Assembly (NCBI GenBank): GCA_036346375.1
Contig: CM070508.1
Span: forward strand, 21,830,852-21,894,851
DNA: 64,000 nucleotides
Reading direction: 5' to 3'
DNA from: Guadua angustifolia
Lineage: Eukaryota; Streptophyta; Magnoliopsida; Poales; Poaceae
Part shown: positions 11,560 through 23,529 of the stretch, piece by piece
Numbering within the stretch: the stretch's first letter is position 1
Layout: each line of letters opens with the position of its first letter
Program-made: the position numbers and the translations under genes
Notes under the pieces: model-generated
What the model was told of the DNA's origin: nothing
Databases searched by the model: none
Seen by the model: the letters and a program-made list of their open reading frames with translations, nothing else

Positions 11560-11571
11560 TTGGTATCGAGC
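11560..11571 (+). other. Primer-binding site, initiator-Met tRNA type
   Basis: TTGGTATCGAGC one base after the LTR corresponds to the common copia PBS TGGTATCAGAGC, complementary to the 3' end of initiator tRNA-Met, with one A missing. Confidence 0.85.
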
Positions 11572-11611
11572 GGTTTTGCTCTTCCATAGATCTTGACCGG
11601 TCTCGAGAGCC

Positions 11612-13300
11612 ATGGCGACAGAAAAGTATTCCACCAAGCCTCCAAATTTTTGTGGTGTTGATTTTACTTTTTGAAATCCGGATGGATTCATACATCATCG
11701 CCTGTGGCTTCTGATATGGCGAAGGTGAAGCTCCCATATGAGGTTCTCGCCGATGAGAACGCCACTACCGCAATATGGCCGACGTTGAGGCAAATGCTAA
11801 GGCGAGGAACATTCTCATACAGGACTCACCAAGAAGTGAGTATGATTGATCTCTCACCGCGATCCGCTTATGAGATTTGGGTGACCCTCGATGCATACCA
11901 TGAGGGCACTACCCAAATCAAGGCGTGGAGGCAGATCAACACAAGCGTGAGTACAACAAGTTTGAACAAATGTTGGTGAGAGTCTTGACGAGTGTTTTGG
12001 TCGATTTACTAAAATTTTGAGCGATCTCCGGGTAGTTGGTTGCACATACCTCGACTCGGATAATGCTCGTCACTTCTTGACCGTGACTCGATCACGTGTT
12101 TGGGAAATGAAAGTGACCACCATCAAGGATACTACCGACTTGTCGACCTTGACTCTTGACGGGCTCTATTCCCGACTCAAGACTCATGAGATCGACGTCG
12201 TCTCTCGCAAGACGAAATCACAATCGATGGCCTTGGTCACCGATCCCATTGGATCTTCTCTTGATTCCTCTGTTGGTTTTTCCCTCTCTGCACTTTGCGA
12301 GCTAAGCGATGACCAACTGGACAAGTTTCCAGAAATTGAGCTTGCTCTTTTAGCTCGCAAGTTTTCTCACGCCTACAAGAGGGTGAGAGAGAGGAAGAGA
12401 GGTGGTGGGATCACCTGCTTCGAATGTGGCGGCCCCAACCACATTCGAGCTAATTGTCCTAAACTGGAGAAGGGCAAGAACGACTCCGGCGGTTCCAGCA
12501 AGAACGACTACACCGACAAGAACCGCAACAAGAAGCCTCCAGTTCATGAAAGCCAAGACGAGAAGAAGTACCGCAACTTCTCAAAGAACAAGAAGCTCTT
12601 CCACCGCGTCCTCGCCGCCTCGACGACATCGGCCTCTCCGACACGGATACATGGAGCGATTTAAGGCGAGGATGATCCGCAAGAGAAGAAAAGCGGTGGC
12701 GATTTCTCAAGATGTGCTTCATGGCAAACACCGACGACATCGGCGACTCGAGCTCTACAAATGACTCGGACGAGGTACCTTCCTATGACCAGCTCAATGA
12801 AGCTTTTTGCAAGTTAGGAAAATTTCATGCTAGAGCTAGAGCTAGGGTTACGGAGTTAGAGAAGGAAGTAGATACCTGTCTCGGGAGTTAGCTTCACTTA
12901 AATCATGTTCCTCCCAAGACTCTGATAGTTGTACTCTCTGTGATGCTTTGCTTGTGGAGTTGGAGAACCTAAGAACCCCTGCATGATAGTGTGGTTTCGA
13001 TCTTGAGGCTCTTAGGTCGAAGGATGCTAGCACATGTTCTATTGATCCTATTCCTATTGATGCTAGTTTTCTTCATACTCACACAATCGCATCTTGTGAA
13101 AATTGCCCTAAGCTACTTGTTGAAATTGATGCCATGAGTTGTCACCTTAGGAAGCTTTCGCTAGAAATGATGAACTTGAATTGCATGCTTCTAAGGACCC
13201 AATCGGCTCATGTGAGGGTGTAAGCAACTAAAACTTGATAATGAAGCTTTGAATGCCAAGTGTGATCAACTTGCTAAGGACTTACTAGTTAAGTCAAATA
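11612..13300 (+). pseudogene. Copia gag, frameshifted
   Basis: An ATG at 11612 starts the usual N terminus (MATEKYSTKPPNFCG pattern), but a stop appears within 20 codons and the coding signal continues in other frames. The best preserved frame is 12017-12664, a UBN2-type gag core followed by a zinc knuckle C-F-E-C-G-G-P-N-H-I-R-A-N-C (about 12416-12457, C-X2-C-X4-H-X4-C) and a Lys-rich basic tail. After about 12770 a decayed Glu/Leu-rich coiled-coil tail follows, with several stops. Gag would package the RNA in virus-like particles; this copy cannot make a complete one. Confidence 0.85.
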
Positions 13301-14340
13301 ATGGTTGCTTCTGTGTATTGGGGTTGAGGATGACGTGGATAAGGTCCACGCAGAGCTTAGGAAGAAGTTAGAGGCCCAAAGTTGGTAGAATTAGAAATGC
13401 TTCTTGTGCTTCCTGTGAGTCTCTCAAATTTGAGGCAGTAGTGTATAGGGAAAAATATGCACGCTACTGCTCGATCCTCTTCTTCCGGCTCTTCTTCTAC
13501 TCCTTCCCTTGCTCTTCATGCGCCTCACTTTTCCGAGAGTGTCAAGATCTTATGAGCACTCTCGAGAAATTTGTTGGAGGCAAGAAGAAGCTCAATCTCA
13601 TTCTAGACCACCCAAGATTAGCAGATTCAATCAAGGTCTAGGATTTGATTACTTGGAGCACGCTAGGACTCATCCTCCTACCATTGTGCGTGGTTCCAAG
13701 AGTGGAGAGATAGTGGTTGCTCCTGTGTTGAGCACCTTGTGTTTAGGTCTCTGGTGTAGTCCACGGACTTGACTGAATGATGCTTCTCTTGTTGTTTCGC
13801 CTCTAACAAGGCAAAGTACACATGCACCTTCCAGAAGAAGGATGGTCACCTAGTAGATTTTTGCTTCAGGCGCGCCAAGATCACTCGGCGTGAGCGTGTT
13901 GATGCTCTTAGGGTATTGTGGTCATCCCTGACTCGAGTGCTCCTAAAGCGCATTAATCGCTACTAGACAAAGTTAGAGAGTCGCTTTGTTTTGGGCGGCG
14001 CCCAGACTCGGTTTTCATCTTTGTTCATCGAAGTTTCATCTGGAGTTGCTCGTGGTCGATTTTTTCGCCGTCCTCTTGATATTCCTCATTTTTCCCATCG
14101 AGGTAGATATCGTGGCGTGAGGTGTTCGGGTAGGAGATTTAGGCGACCTCGTTGGGATGGTCGGCCTTTGCACCACGGCGGGCCAAACCAAAGGATGTAC
14201 TCCTAGATCTTCCACTAGAGCCGCTTCTTCGATCTTGTTAGAGTTGAGCGTCGAGAGACACTAGAGTCCAGTCTTCTTCTTTTGTGGCTGGTACTTTGAG
14301 GCGTCATGTAATTCAGTATTGGGTTCCCAAGTCTTCACTT
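13300..14340 (+). other. Gag C-terminal/linker remains of the copia element
   Basis: Low-quality coding remains between the gag coiled coil and protease. A block near 13810-13870 (tttccagaagaaggatggtc) fits the Cys/His- and Lys-rich linker of Sirevirus gag. No open frame longer than about 90 codons has a recognisable domain. Confidence 0.4.
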
Positions 14341-14379
14341 TATCCCAGTACTGAATCTTCTCTTTTGACTTGATCAGTT

Positions 14380-14640
14380 CGCTCGGATGGGGAAGGAGAT
14401 GTTTGGATTGTTGACTCGGTTGTTCTCGCCATATGACCGGAGATTCTCGTTGGTTCTCTTCCTAGTCCGAGCCCCCAAAGTGATGAGTTGATCACTTTTG
14501 GGGATGCTTCTTCAGGTAGAGTCATTGCTAAAGGTACCGTCTGCATTAATGAAAAATTTATTCTTAAGGACGTTGCCTTAGTGAGTAAGCTGTAATATAA
14601 TTTGCTTTCCGTTTCTCAGCTTATCGATGACTCTTTCGAG
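14380..14640 (+). pseudogene. Copia aspartic protease relic
   Basis: The block around 14401-14450 encodes the copia protease start W-I-V-D-S followed by a C-S-R-H-M-T-G-D pattern once a missing G after the DS codons is allowed for. The active-site DSG triplet is therefore disrupted. The downstream GDASSG/V-L-LLS-S-L-D blocks follow in broken frames to 14640. Confidence 0.7.
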
Positions 14641-14766
14641 GTAAGCTTTAAGTGTAATGCTTGTAGAATCCTTGATTCATCATGAGAGTTAGTTTGCGGG
14701 ATTTCTAGATTTGGGAGAGTCTTTCGTGCTGATTTTTCTGTTTCTTCTAGAGACACTCTTCGTTGT

Positions 14767-15660
14767 TTGATTGCTTCTGAGTCCCGTGATCTCTCCTTCT
14801 GGCATAGGAGACTTGGTCACATTGGCTTTGATCATTTGACCAGAGTTAGCAACCGCGATCTTATTCGTGGTTTGCCCAAACTCAAGATGGTCAAAGACTT
14901 AGTTTGCTCTCCCTGCCGACATGGCAAGATGGTTACTGCTTCTCATCCTCCGATCCACCGTAGTGATGGTGATGCACCAGACAGCTTTTACATATGGACT
15001 TTGTTGGTCCGGCTAGAGTCTGCAACAAGCAGGAGGGAAGTGGTATGTCCTTGTCATTGTTAATGATTTTTCGAGGTATTCTTGGGGATTTTTCATGGCC
15101 TCAAGGATGAGACTTTCTCTCACTTCAGGGACTTGTTAGTAGGTTGTCTATTGAGCTCCTGTGCATTACGAGCTATCTGCAGTGATAATGGCACGAGTTC
15201 AAGAACTCCTACTTTGAGAGTTTCGTGTGGAGTCCGGTTTAGAGCATCGTTCTCTTCTCCCCACGTCCCTCAAAGAAATGGCGAGTGGAAAGGAAGAACA
15301 GACCACGTTGAGATGGCTAGGACAATGCTAGATGAGTACAGTACTCCTAGGAAATTTTGGGCTGAGGCTATAGCTACTGCTTGTCATGTTTCCAATCGCG
15401 TTTTCTTGAGAGCACATTTGCATCGCACTTCTTATAATTTGAGGTATGGGCGAATGCCCAGTGTTTCTCATTTTCGCGTTTTTGGTTGCAAGTGTTTTAT
15501 CTTGAAGTCTGGTAACCTAGATAAGTTTGAGTCTCGTTCTTCTGATGGTATCTTTCTGGGTTACTCGACTTCCTCTCGTAGCTATAGGGTCTGGAGTTGT
15601 GATGCGAATAGGATCATAGAGACCTGTGACGTGACCTTTGATGAGGCTAGCCCAGGTGCT
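14767..15660 (+). pseudogene. Copia GAG-pre-integrase and integrase, broken
   Basis: The GAG-pre-integrase zinc region (FWHRRLGHIGFDHL then C-S-P-C, HHCC) is open at 14767-14960. The integrase core follows in shifted frames: the first-Asp block near 15000, the S-D-N-G-T block at about 15180-15195, and the catalytic-Glu block (normally NGVVERKNR) disrupted by an indel at about 15280. The C-terminal region (FWAEAI-TACH-NRV, RVFGCKCF, DGIFLGYS) is well kept at 15350-15600. The enzyme would insert the cDNA; here it is inactive. Confidence 0.85.
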
Positions 15661-17100
15661 AGACCTGATATTTCAGGCTCTTCTTATCCCTCTGAGACCA
15701 TCTTTGTAGAGGATGAGGATGATGGAGATGATGGTGTTCCACCTGATCCAGTCTCCTCTTCACCTGAGGTGCCTCCTGTTTTCATTTCTGCACCTCAGGA
15801 TGATCAACCTTTGCCTTCAGACTCTCCTTCAGCGAGTGGCTCTGTTCCTACCTCTTCTCCTCAAGAGGTAGAGGCCACTTCTGCTTCTGGTCCTCCACGC
15901 CACATTCAACGTTCTCATCCACCTAAGCAAATCATTGGTGATCTATTTGACCGTGTTACGCGCTCAAAATCAGGCTTATCTTCTTTCTGCCTTCACTCTG
16001 CCTTTGTTGCCTCTTTTGAGCCAAAGGATGTTACTCATGCATTATCCGATAAATCATGGATTAATGCTATGCATGAGGAACTGGAAAACTTTGAGAGGAA
16101 CAAAGTTTGGCAGCTTGTAGAGCCCCCATCTGGTCATAATGTCATTGGGACCAAGTGGGTGTTCAAAAACAAGCAGAGTGAGGATGGGGTTGTCGTTCGC
16201 AACAAGGCTAGGCTAGTTGCACAGGGCTTCACTCAAAGTTGAAGGTCTTGACTTTGAGGAGACCTTTGCCCTCAGAGCTAGACTAGAGGCGATTAGAATC
16301 TCGCTTGCATTCTCTGCATCCCGTGGCTTCAAGCTCTATCAAATGGATGTCAAAAGTGCATTTCTCAATGGCTTCATTGAGGAAGAGGTGTATGTCAAGC
16401 AACCTCCAGGATTTGAGAACCCCAAATACCCGAACCATGTCTACAAGCTTTCCAAAGCCTTGTATGGACTTAAGCAGGCCCCTAGAGCTTGGTATGAGAG
16501 ACTTAAGTCCTATCTTCTCAGTCATGGTTTCAAAATGGGTATTGTAGACAAAACTCTATTCATCAGACACCAGGATTCTCATTTTCTTCTCGTCCAGATT
16601 TATGTGGACGATATTATCTTTGGTGGTTCATCTCAGTCTCTTGTGTCTCATTTTTCTGAGGTGATGAGCACAGAATTTGAGATGAGTATGATGGGTGAGT
16701 TGAGCTACTTTCTTGGCTTCCAAATCAAGCAGACTCGGGAGGGTACTTTCCTGCATCAAGGTAAGTACACTCGGAACCTTCTGAGACGGTTTGATATGTC
16801 TGATGGAAAGCCCGTGATGACTCCTATGGCCACCATTGCTGTCCTCGAGCCCGATGAGGATGGTGAGCCTGTTGATCAAAAGGAGTTCCGGAGCATGATT
16901 GGCTCCCTATTGTATCTCATCGCCTCGCGTGGGACATACACTTTGTTGTGTGTATGTGCGCCGCTTCGAGCTTCTCCTCGTGTCTCTCATCGCCAAAGCG
17001 GTGAAGCGATCTTTAGGTACCTTCGAGCTACCATTGATTATGGTATCTCGGTACTCTTCTTCCTCTTGTCTATCCCTTATAGCCTTTTCCGATGCTGACT
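15660..17100 (+). pseudogene. Copia reverse transcriptase (RVT_2), one frameshift
   Basis: After a Pro/Ser/acidic linker (15660-15900) the RVT_2 domain begins (W-NAMHEELENFERN-W-LV, GTKWVFKNK, RNKARLVAQGF) and reaches a stop at 16240. A small deletion moves the frame to the next open stretch (16240-17098), with MDVKSAFLNG, YGLKQAPRAWYE and an intact catalytic QIYVDDIIFGG. The palm motif is intact; the break is between fingers and palm. The end of RT and start of RNase H (near 16940-17100) is also shifted. Confidence 0.92.
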
Positions 17101-17530
17101 TTGCTTATCAGAGGATAGATAGGAAGAGCACTTCGCACTTGCCAATTCATTGGCACTTCTCTTGTTTCTTGGTCTTCTAAGAAGCAATCCGAGTTGCACA
17201 AATCCAACGCTGAGGCCGAGTATGTTGTCAGAGCTGTGTGCTCGATGAGATCGACCTTGCGGGACTTTGGGTTAGAGATAGAGAGTGTTCCACTTTTTCG
17301 TGATAACACTTCGCTATTTGCATTGCCAAGAACCCAGTCAGCAACAGACCGGACCAAGCACATTGATATTAGATATCACTTCCTTAGAGACCATGTGGAG
17401 AAAGGAGACATAGTGCTTCAGCCAGGAGAGTGACCACCGGTTGGCGATATCTTTACCAAGCCTTTGGATAGCTCTAGGTTTATTGCCTTGAGGAGTGAGC
17501 TTGAGTTGTGTGCCCTTACGGCCTTTTGTG
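17100..17530 (+). pseudogene. Copia RNase H, decayed
   Basis: Blocks of the copia RNase H are visible: DADFAYQ-DRKSTS (17095-17140), SWSSKKQ (about 17169-17187), AEAEYV (17209-17225), the DNTS block and KHIDIRYHFLRDHVEKGDI (17356-17412), then the FTKPLD block at about 17451. Frames change between them and a TGA lies at 17431. Confidence 0.8.
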
Positions 17531-17539
17531 AGGGGAGCC

Positions 17540-19290
17540 GATCTCAGATATTATGTATTATATTTTATTTCAGTTTTTCCTTTCTTTTGTATTGCTCTGG
17601 GTGCTTATGGGTTCTATTCCTTAGAGTTATGAGTTCACTTCACTTAGACTTCTGGCATGCTTTGCATGGACCTCTCATCTTGTGCTTTAGGTTGCTATCA
17701 TGCTTAATTAGCTGTTCTCTCTTCTCTCTAGGTTGAGTTCCCTCACAGTCTTATAAGTCTAGCAGGTGTTGGGCCCCCTGGGTAGACAGGGTCTGTGTGC
17801 ACTCCTTAGTTTGGGATCTAGAGACAGCTTTCCTATGTTAGTCATTGGGGAAGATGAGAGCGAGTCTGAGCTGTAGTGTTCTCTACCATCTTTTCTACGC
17901 TCTATAGCTACCCAGTTCGCAGTTTCTTGACTTCTTCCCTCCATTCTGTGTTTCTGGTTTTAATTGAGTTCTTTTCAACCTTTCTTGAGCTTAATCTTGC
18001 TAATAACTCAATTTGAACCAGATTTGTGCCTAAAATGGAATCACATGTTGAGGGGGAGTTTAAGAATCTGTCTCATGCATTGCATATAGACTTGATTTTT
18101 CATTTTATGAGCTTTGTCTATTATGTAAACGATCCATGTTTCATTTTATACACCATGCTATATTATGAAGAAAATTACTTGCTTAGATATGTCCAAGTTC
18201 ATTTATCTTGCTAAGCTTACAAAAATTGAAAAATGAGCGTTAAAAGAAAAACTTGATAAAACATGTTGCGTTTACTTGCTAAGTTTCTTCTCTAGGTGTA
18301 TTTGCCATGATTTGTGAAATTCTGGAATTCTTTAGAGTCCCTATAGCAACTTGGGTGAATCTTGTTTGATCCATACTTGAGTCCTTCACTAGTTTAACAA
18401 TGAAAATGCTAAAATGAAAGTGAAGCAAAATTGACTCTTTTTGCAAGATAGACTCAACACCTCACATTCACAAGACGGCTTCTCATTGCACTTGAGATGA
18501 ACTTGGAATGTGTTGTGTATGACCAAGATCATTCTCTTAAGAGTCCCTCTTGAGATGATCGATTATGGCTTGAGTCAATTGCTTTAAAAAATGCAAAAAA
18601 AAACATATGTGGGTAAAGAATGCAAATAATGTCAAACATTTGCACCCCGCTATATCTTTCAAAGATTCAAAGAAAAATTTGCATACAAAAAAAAACTCGA
18701 AGGATCTTGTGTACACTTCTAGATTCCCCAAAGTGTTGAGTAGGTTGAACTCTAGGTTTTCCATTTGATCCTTTGAATGGCTTTGCTTCTAGTTTTGAAA
18801 CTAATGACAAGTGTTGCTCATGTTCAGTCATGCTACAAATGACATGGTTTTAATTAAATCTTGCTAGCAAAATATTTATTTGCATTTGGACATGACTTAG
18901 CTTAATTTATTTTTGCCATAACTTAGCTTGGTGTCATAACTTGTCTTGTTGGTCACATGTATAATCTTCAAAGCTCTCTTAGGCTGCATTATTTGCATAA
19001 AAACATCAAAAAAAAGGGGGAGAAAAGAAAATGTCATCTTGATGCCTATATTGCCAAAAGGGGGAGAAATTGTACAAAAGGCATCATTTTGCACTTGATT
19101 CTTCTTATTTCTTATGATCTTTGTTAATCTTTGCTATCTATCTTCCATAGATCATAAGTATTTCCGGTTGCCAACTTGGCCATGTTTTTATTTCCATTTC
19201 TTTGATCAAGTTTGGCTTTGCATTCAAATTGCTTTCTTCTTTTATTCAAACTCAACTTATGCCTTTTCATGTGTTTGTCAATATACTCAT
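17540..19290 (+). other. Post-pol region of the copia element (env-like position)
   Basis: 1.75 kb between RNase H and the 3' LTR. Sireviruses often carry an env-like ORF and repeated polypurine tracts here. I see hydrophobic short frames (17464-17736, Leu/Ser/Cys/Phe-rich) but no long ORF or reliable signal peptide or membrane pair, so no env-like gene is called. Purine tracts occur near 18048 (GAGGGGGAG), 19012 (AAAAAAGGGGGAGA), 19055 (AAAAGGGGGAGA) and 19292. Confidence 0.6.
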
Positions 19291-19302
19291 CAAGGGGGAG
19301 AT
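19291..19302 (+). other. Polypurine tract of the copia element
   Basis: CAAGGGGGAGAT directly precedes the 3' LTR start TGAAAGACC. It should prime plus-strand synthesis. Similar tracts upstream are probably degenerate copies, as known in Sireviruses. Confidence 0.85.
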
Positions 19303-20979
19303 TGAAAGACCATGTGGAGGTCTATCCTTGTGTGTGATGAGTAATTGACAAGTGTCGAGCTTGGTTTGACTTGAAATTGAGTTTGATTTGAAGTGAATTG
19401 GATTTGAAGCAATTTGAGTGTTGGTTGCTTTTCCTAGGGCTACCCGCTTGGGGCGGTAGCATCGGACCGTTGAGCGAAATTTTGATTAATTAATGATTTG
19501 GGATAATCATTGAATATATATGTGGGCATTGCTATGTGAAAGGTTTTCCTTGTCTTTGATGGTTGCAGGGCGACGGTGCTAGGTCATGGTGAGGCGGAGG
19601 ATGACCGGGACTAGGCGAGGAGCGTCGGAGGTCCAGACGGTCGGAGATCGCCGGAAGATGATCGGAGATTTGAGTCCGCAAGCCAAGAAGACAAGGAAAG
19701 GAGATGATGCTAGCTAGATGCCGCGTGAATCAATGAGGGCCGTCGGATCGCGGTCTAATTGATAGGTTAGCGGGTCTAGGTAGTATGCTTTGAAAACCGT
19801 GCAAGAAAACCCATTATGTGTGCGGGTTTTGGGTTAGCCCTTGCATGGCTGTGTGAGTGGGTCAATCCTAACCCTTATATGAGTGCCCTAGGGTTGAGGA
19901 ACTCATCCAAGGGTGGTAGGTGGCCCAAGAGTAGTATAAATAGGGGTGGAGGGGTGGCCTCCTCCCCTTGAAGTTTTGAGTTGCTCCTTTGAGCTTTGCC
20001 CACATGAAGTGAGGCTTTGTAAACCTTCCCACCAGAAATACAAAGAAATTTCTTTACATTATTGTGAATTTAAATTCGGATTTACATTATGTCTTTACTT
20101 TACATAATTTAAATTCAGCATTTACGTTACGCATTTACTTTCCCGCAATCTACATTCATGCAATTTGGATTTGCCTCCCCTCCTTCTAAATGCTGATCTT
20201 AGATGTTTCGAGTGTGTTCATATGGTTTTACATCTCTTTTGCACTCTTTGATTAAGTTGAGATCATCTTTTCTTTCAAGTTCCAGTTCTGTCCAGAACTT
20301 GTTCTTCGCGCAGCAGTTAGTATTTGATTTTTATAAAAATCTAGAAAAATTCTTTTTGCGTGATTCTTGCTGGAGATTGTGCGGGACTCCCATATCCATC
20401 TGTAGAAAACTTTTGGAGTTCACTTGTTGCACCGTTTGGGCACCATGAGGTGAAAACCGAGCCCCAAATTTTCTGCTCGAAGTTCCTGACTGTCTGTGTA
20501 CATAGATTTATGATGATTTTTTTACATGAATTTTTTATCTGAAATTTGGTAGAGAGCTTCACGACTCATCTGTTCATAGGGAGAAAATTTCTCATAATTT
20601 TGTGAGCAGCAGAAACCCACCAACCTCCTGTTCAAATTAAAGACAGCTTCTAGAAATATCTGCTTTTGCTTTTCTAAAAGAGACTTTTGTGTCTTGGCTT
20701 GATCTCTTTTAGAAAAGAAGTATTTGAATTGATTCCTCTTTATTTGGACACTTGAAAACCAGGATTGTGATTGAAAAATCCCTCACATATTTTATGGATC
20801 TCATCCATGTAAGTTAGGGATACACATAGTTGTCTAGTCGTTCCGGTTTTTGCGGGTTTTGCGAATTTGAGGAGCACAGGTTTTCTTTGCGCGATCTTGC
20901 CAAGATTTTGGTTGGAGTATTTTTGGGAAAATTTATTTGCGACCATTCACCCCCCTCTGTTCGCCATCTCGATCCTTCA
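19303..20979 (+). repeat. 3' LTR of the copia element (1677 bp)
   Basis: Same termini as the 5' LTR. TATA at about 19935. It keeps the segment near 20295-20355 that the 5' LTR has lost. Point differences are few in the blocks I compared by eye. Confidence 0.95.
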
Positions 20980-20984
20980 GAAAC

Positions 20985-21806
20985 CTTAGCGGGTGGTACT
21001 GAGTTAAGACAGAGCATCGTAAAGGCTTTGTCATGATCTCTTCGCCGACATACCAAAGGAAGTGTGTTAATCGCGTGGCAACAAAAGATGATCGTGTCGT
21101 GTGGGTAAAGTGCATAACCTCTGCAGAGTGTACAAACTATTCGGATAGCCGTGCTCACGGTATTGAGCAATGCTCGGGGATTACAGTCAAGGGTTTAGAC
21201 TTTTGCAGAATAAAACTTGGGATGGATGGCATGTCGCCATAGAAGGTTGAATCTTGACTTAGGATGAGAAACTTGGTTTACTTGAGAAATGTTGAATCTA
21301 TCTATTACTGTTATTTGTTTTTACTGTCTTTTCAATCTATATATTGTACTTGTTCATAAATGCTGCTTTACTGCAAATGAACCTCTTAGCCTTCCTTTGG
21401 AATAAGCCTTGCATATAGTTATGATAGGATTGCATTCGGTGCACAACTTGTTGAGTGCTTTATGTATTCACCCTTGCCTACAACATCATCAGTGCTGAAG
21501 AAGGTGTACCATGAAGCAGATTTAATGTTTAGGGTGCGAGCCTTGTCGCTTGTTCGTGGTATCGAGGGGTTACCAATGTCTTCATTTCCGCTGCAGTTCA
21601 ATTTGTTGTTCAGCCTTGTGAGGCATTGTTAAGTAAGTTGACCAAAGGTCATTCGACTAGTAATATTTAATATATAATGTCTTTTATCTTATTTCCGTTG
21701 TGTATGATTGTGATATTCACTGATGTTGAGCCTGTGTGCACTAGCGTGATCCTGGACTAGTGCAGTATATACAGAGAGTCCGGATTTGTATATTCAGGTC
21801 CCGACA
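20985..21806 (+). repeat. Right segment of the split solo LTR
   Basis: Resumes after the copia insertion with ...GAAACC TTAGCGGGTGG, which corresponds to 54787 onward in the second copy. It shares the ACTAGCGTGAT...CTGGACTAGTGCAG block and ends GTCCCGACA, then GTTTT. Confidence 0.88.
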
Positions 21807-21811
21807 GTTTT

Positions 21812-22790
21812 TGAATATGTTCTCGTTCGATGACCAATACAACTCTAACCACATTATTTGTAACCGCTAAGTACACCATTAAAGGTTCTCCAAGGGTGGG
21901 TGAGACTAATGTGGGTGGGCTTTGCAAATAAGTTTTTATATCTTTAAAGGTTTTATCTACTTCATCTAACTAGTGCAATTTATCGTGTTTTCTTATTACC
22001 TTAAAGAAAGGTAAACCACGTTCTCCTGATCTTGATATAAAGAAACTGAGAGCAGCCATCCGACCAGTTAAACCTTGAACTTTCTTCACTGTAGAAGGTG
22101 ATTTCAAGGCTTCAATGGCCCGAATCTTCTCAGGATTTACATCAATTCTTCTAGATCAAACAAAGAAACCAAGCAACTTTTTAGAAGAAACTTCAAAGAC
22201 ACTTTTTTGGATTCAACTTAATCTCATGTTTATTCAAATTATTGAAAGTTTTAGCCAGGTTTGACAAATGATTAGAGCTTTTCCTTCTCTTTACAACGAG
22301 ATCATCAACATAAGCTTCTAGATTTTGCCCTATGTAATTAATAAAAGTCTTCTGCATAAATCGCTGGTACGTGGCTCTAGCATTTTTTTTAGCCAAAATG
22401 GCATCTTCTTGTAGCAGTAGACACCTAACACTAACAGGGTTATGAAGGACATTTTCTCTTTATCTTCTCATGCCATGCTTATTTGATGATAACATGAGTA
22501 TGCATCTAGGAAACTCATTAGTTTGCAACCCGCTGTTGAGTCAGCCAATTGGTCAATTCAGGGTAAAGGAAAATCATTCTTTAGACAAGCTTTATTTAAA
22601 TTAGTAAAATCGACACACATACGTCATCTACCGTTTGCTTTTCTAACCATGATTGGGTTCACAATCCAATCTGGATGACCAACTTCATGAATGAAACCAG
22701 CTTCTAAGAGTTTATCTAACTCTTGTTGAATGGCTTCTTACAAATCAACCTAAACTTCTGCTTCACTAGTCGTACGTCAACCGTATAGCT
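21812..22790 (-). pseudogene. RT relic of old gypsy element, YVDD kept
   Basis: The minus frame 22396-22193 has ATYQRFMQ, then LEAYVDDLVVK with both catalytic Asp codons, then LNPKKC. Flanking blocks (MPFGLKNA side at 22390-22440; the SFLDAYSGYHQI side near 22470-22520; VDFTNLNKACLK near 22590-22640; SWLSNPIMV near 22650-22700) are interrupted by stops, so only the palm fragment is open. Confidence 0.85.
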
Positions 22791-23480
22791 AACATGTACT
22801 CTATTACTTCCTTTGGGACTCTAGGCATGTCAGATGGTTTCCACGCAAACACATCTGCGTTAGCCCAGAGAAAATTAATGAGCGTGTCTTCTAATTTAGC
22901 ATCCATTCCTGACCATATTCGAATAGTTTTTGTTTGGTTGGCGGGGTTAATGGGAACTTGTTTGATCTGTTCATTTAGATGAGAAGTTGTTTTCAGTTTT
23001 TCCATCTTATTAGGCTTTTTAGCCTTACAGGATTTTCCTACATCATTAGCATCACTTAACGGTAACTCATTGACAATCTCGAGCAATTTGTGATCACAAT
23101 TAAGTGCAGTAACTTGATTACCTTGTACATTAATCACACCTTTAGGACTAGGAATTTTAATACTCTAGTAGACGTGATGAGTAACTGCCATAAATTTTGT
23201 CAGAGAAGGTCTAGCCAAAATGGCATTATATGCTGATTCAAAATCAACAATTTCAAATGAAATCAATTCCATTCTAAAATTATTGGCATCTCCAAAGGTG
23301 ATAGGTAATATGATCTGTCCTACAGAAGTTACCGTTGGACAAGGTATAATTCCATAAAATGGGTTGGTAACAAGTCTAATATTAGAGCGAGGAATATGCA
23401 TTTCATTCAAAGTATGAATAAAAAGTAAATCCCAAGAACTTTCCCTATCAATTGAAACTCTCCCTACTTTACAGTTTCTA
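22766..23480 (-). pseudogene. Protease and protease-RT linker of old gypsy element
   Basis: A frame at 23410-23165 aligns with the protease-side block of the left gypsy element (PRSNIRL...FYGIIPC...VGQIILPITFGD-NNFR...F-IVDFESAYNAILARP). The next frame, 23137-22766, carries the linker to RT, ending in DVFAWKPSDMPRVPKEV, the typical pre-RT motif. The active-site part upstream (about 23410-23480) is degraded. Confidence 0.8.
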
Positions 23481-23529
23481 ATTGTAGGAGAAATTACTAA
23501 TCGAAATTTTCAGGGAATTGACATACCCT

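Larger units (their letters stand above)
9940..20979 (+). mobile_element. Full-length Ty1/copia element, Sirevirus-like (11,040 bp)
   Basis: Both LTRs are present (9940-11558 and 19303-20979) with TGAAAGACCATG...CGATCCTTCA termini, and a perfect 5-bp target-site duplication GAAAC (9935-9939 and 20980-20984) sits on both sides. Internal order is PBS, gag with CCHC knuckle, protease, integrase, RT and RNase H, the copia order, then 1.8 kb of non-pol sequence before the last PPT. The large size, the extra region after pol and several AAGGGGGAG-type tracts suggest the Sirevirus (Maximus/SIRE) lineage. Every domain carries frameshifts or stops, so the element is non-autonomous now, but its LTRs are still very similar, so insertion was fairly recent. 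Confidence 0.95.
7552..21806 (+). mobile_element. Long solo LTR (TGTAACATCCC type, about 3.2 kb), split by a copia insertion
   Basis: It starts TGTAACATCCCAAATTT at 7552, ends GTCCCGACA at 21806 and is flanked by perfect 5-bp duplications GTTTT (7547-7551 and 21807-21811). Removing the copia element (9940-20979 plus one GAAAC) leaves 3210 bp with no gag, pol, PBS or PPT, so this is a solo LTR. TGTAACAC/TCCC starts and LTRs near 3 kb are typical of Tekay-type chromoviruses, which is an inference here. A second copy at 52790-57057 shares blocks in the same order: the GC-rich part with a TATTTAAGG element, the GCTCGTTCTCC block, the TAGACGTTGAA block, and the shared 3' end. Confidence 0.88.

Noticed and set aside
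17464..17736. Envelope-like gene of the copia element
   Set aside because: Hydrophobic, but only 90 codons, overlapping the end of pol, without signal peptide, cleavage site or coiled coil that I can defend.
22193..22396. Possibly active reverse transcriptase because YVDD is kept
   Set aside because: The open stretch covers only the palm fragment; flanking RT, gag and integrase are broken by stops and insertions.
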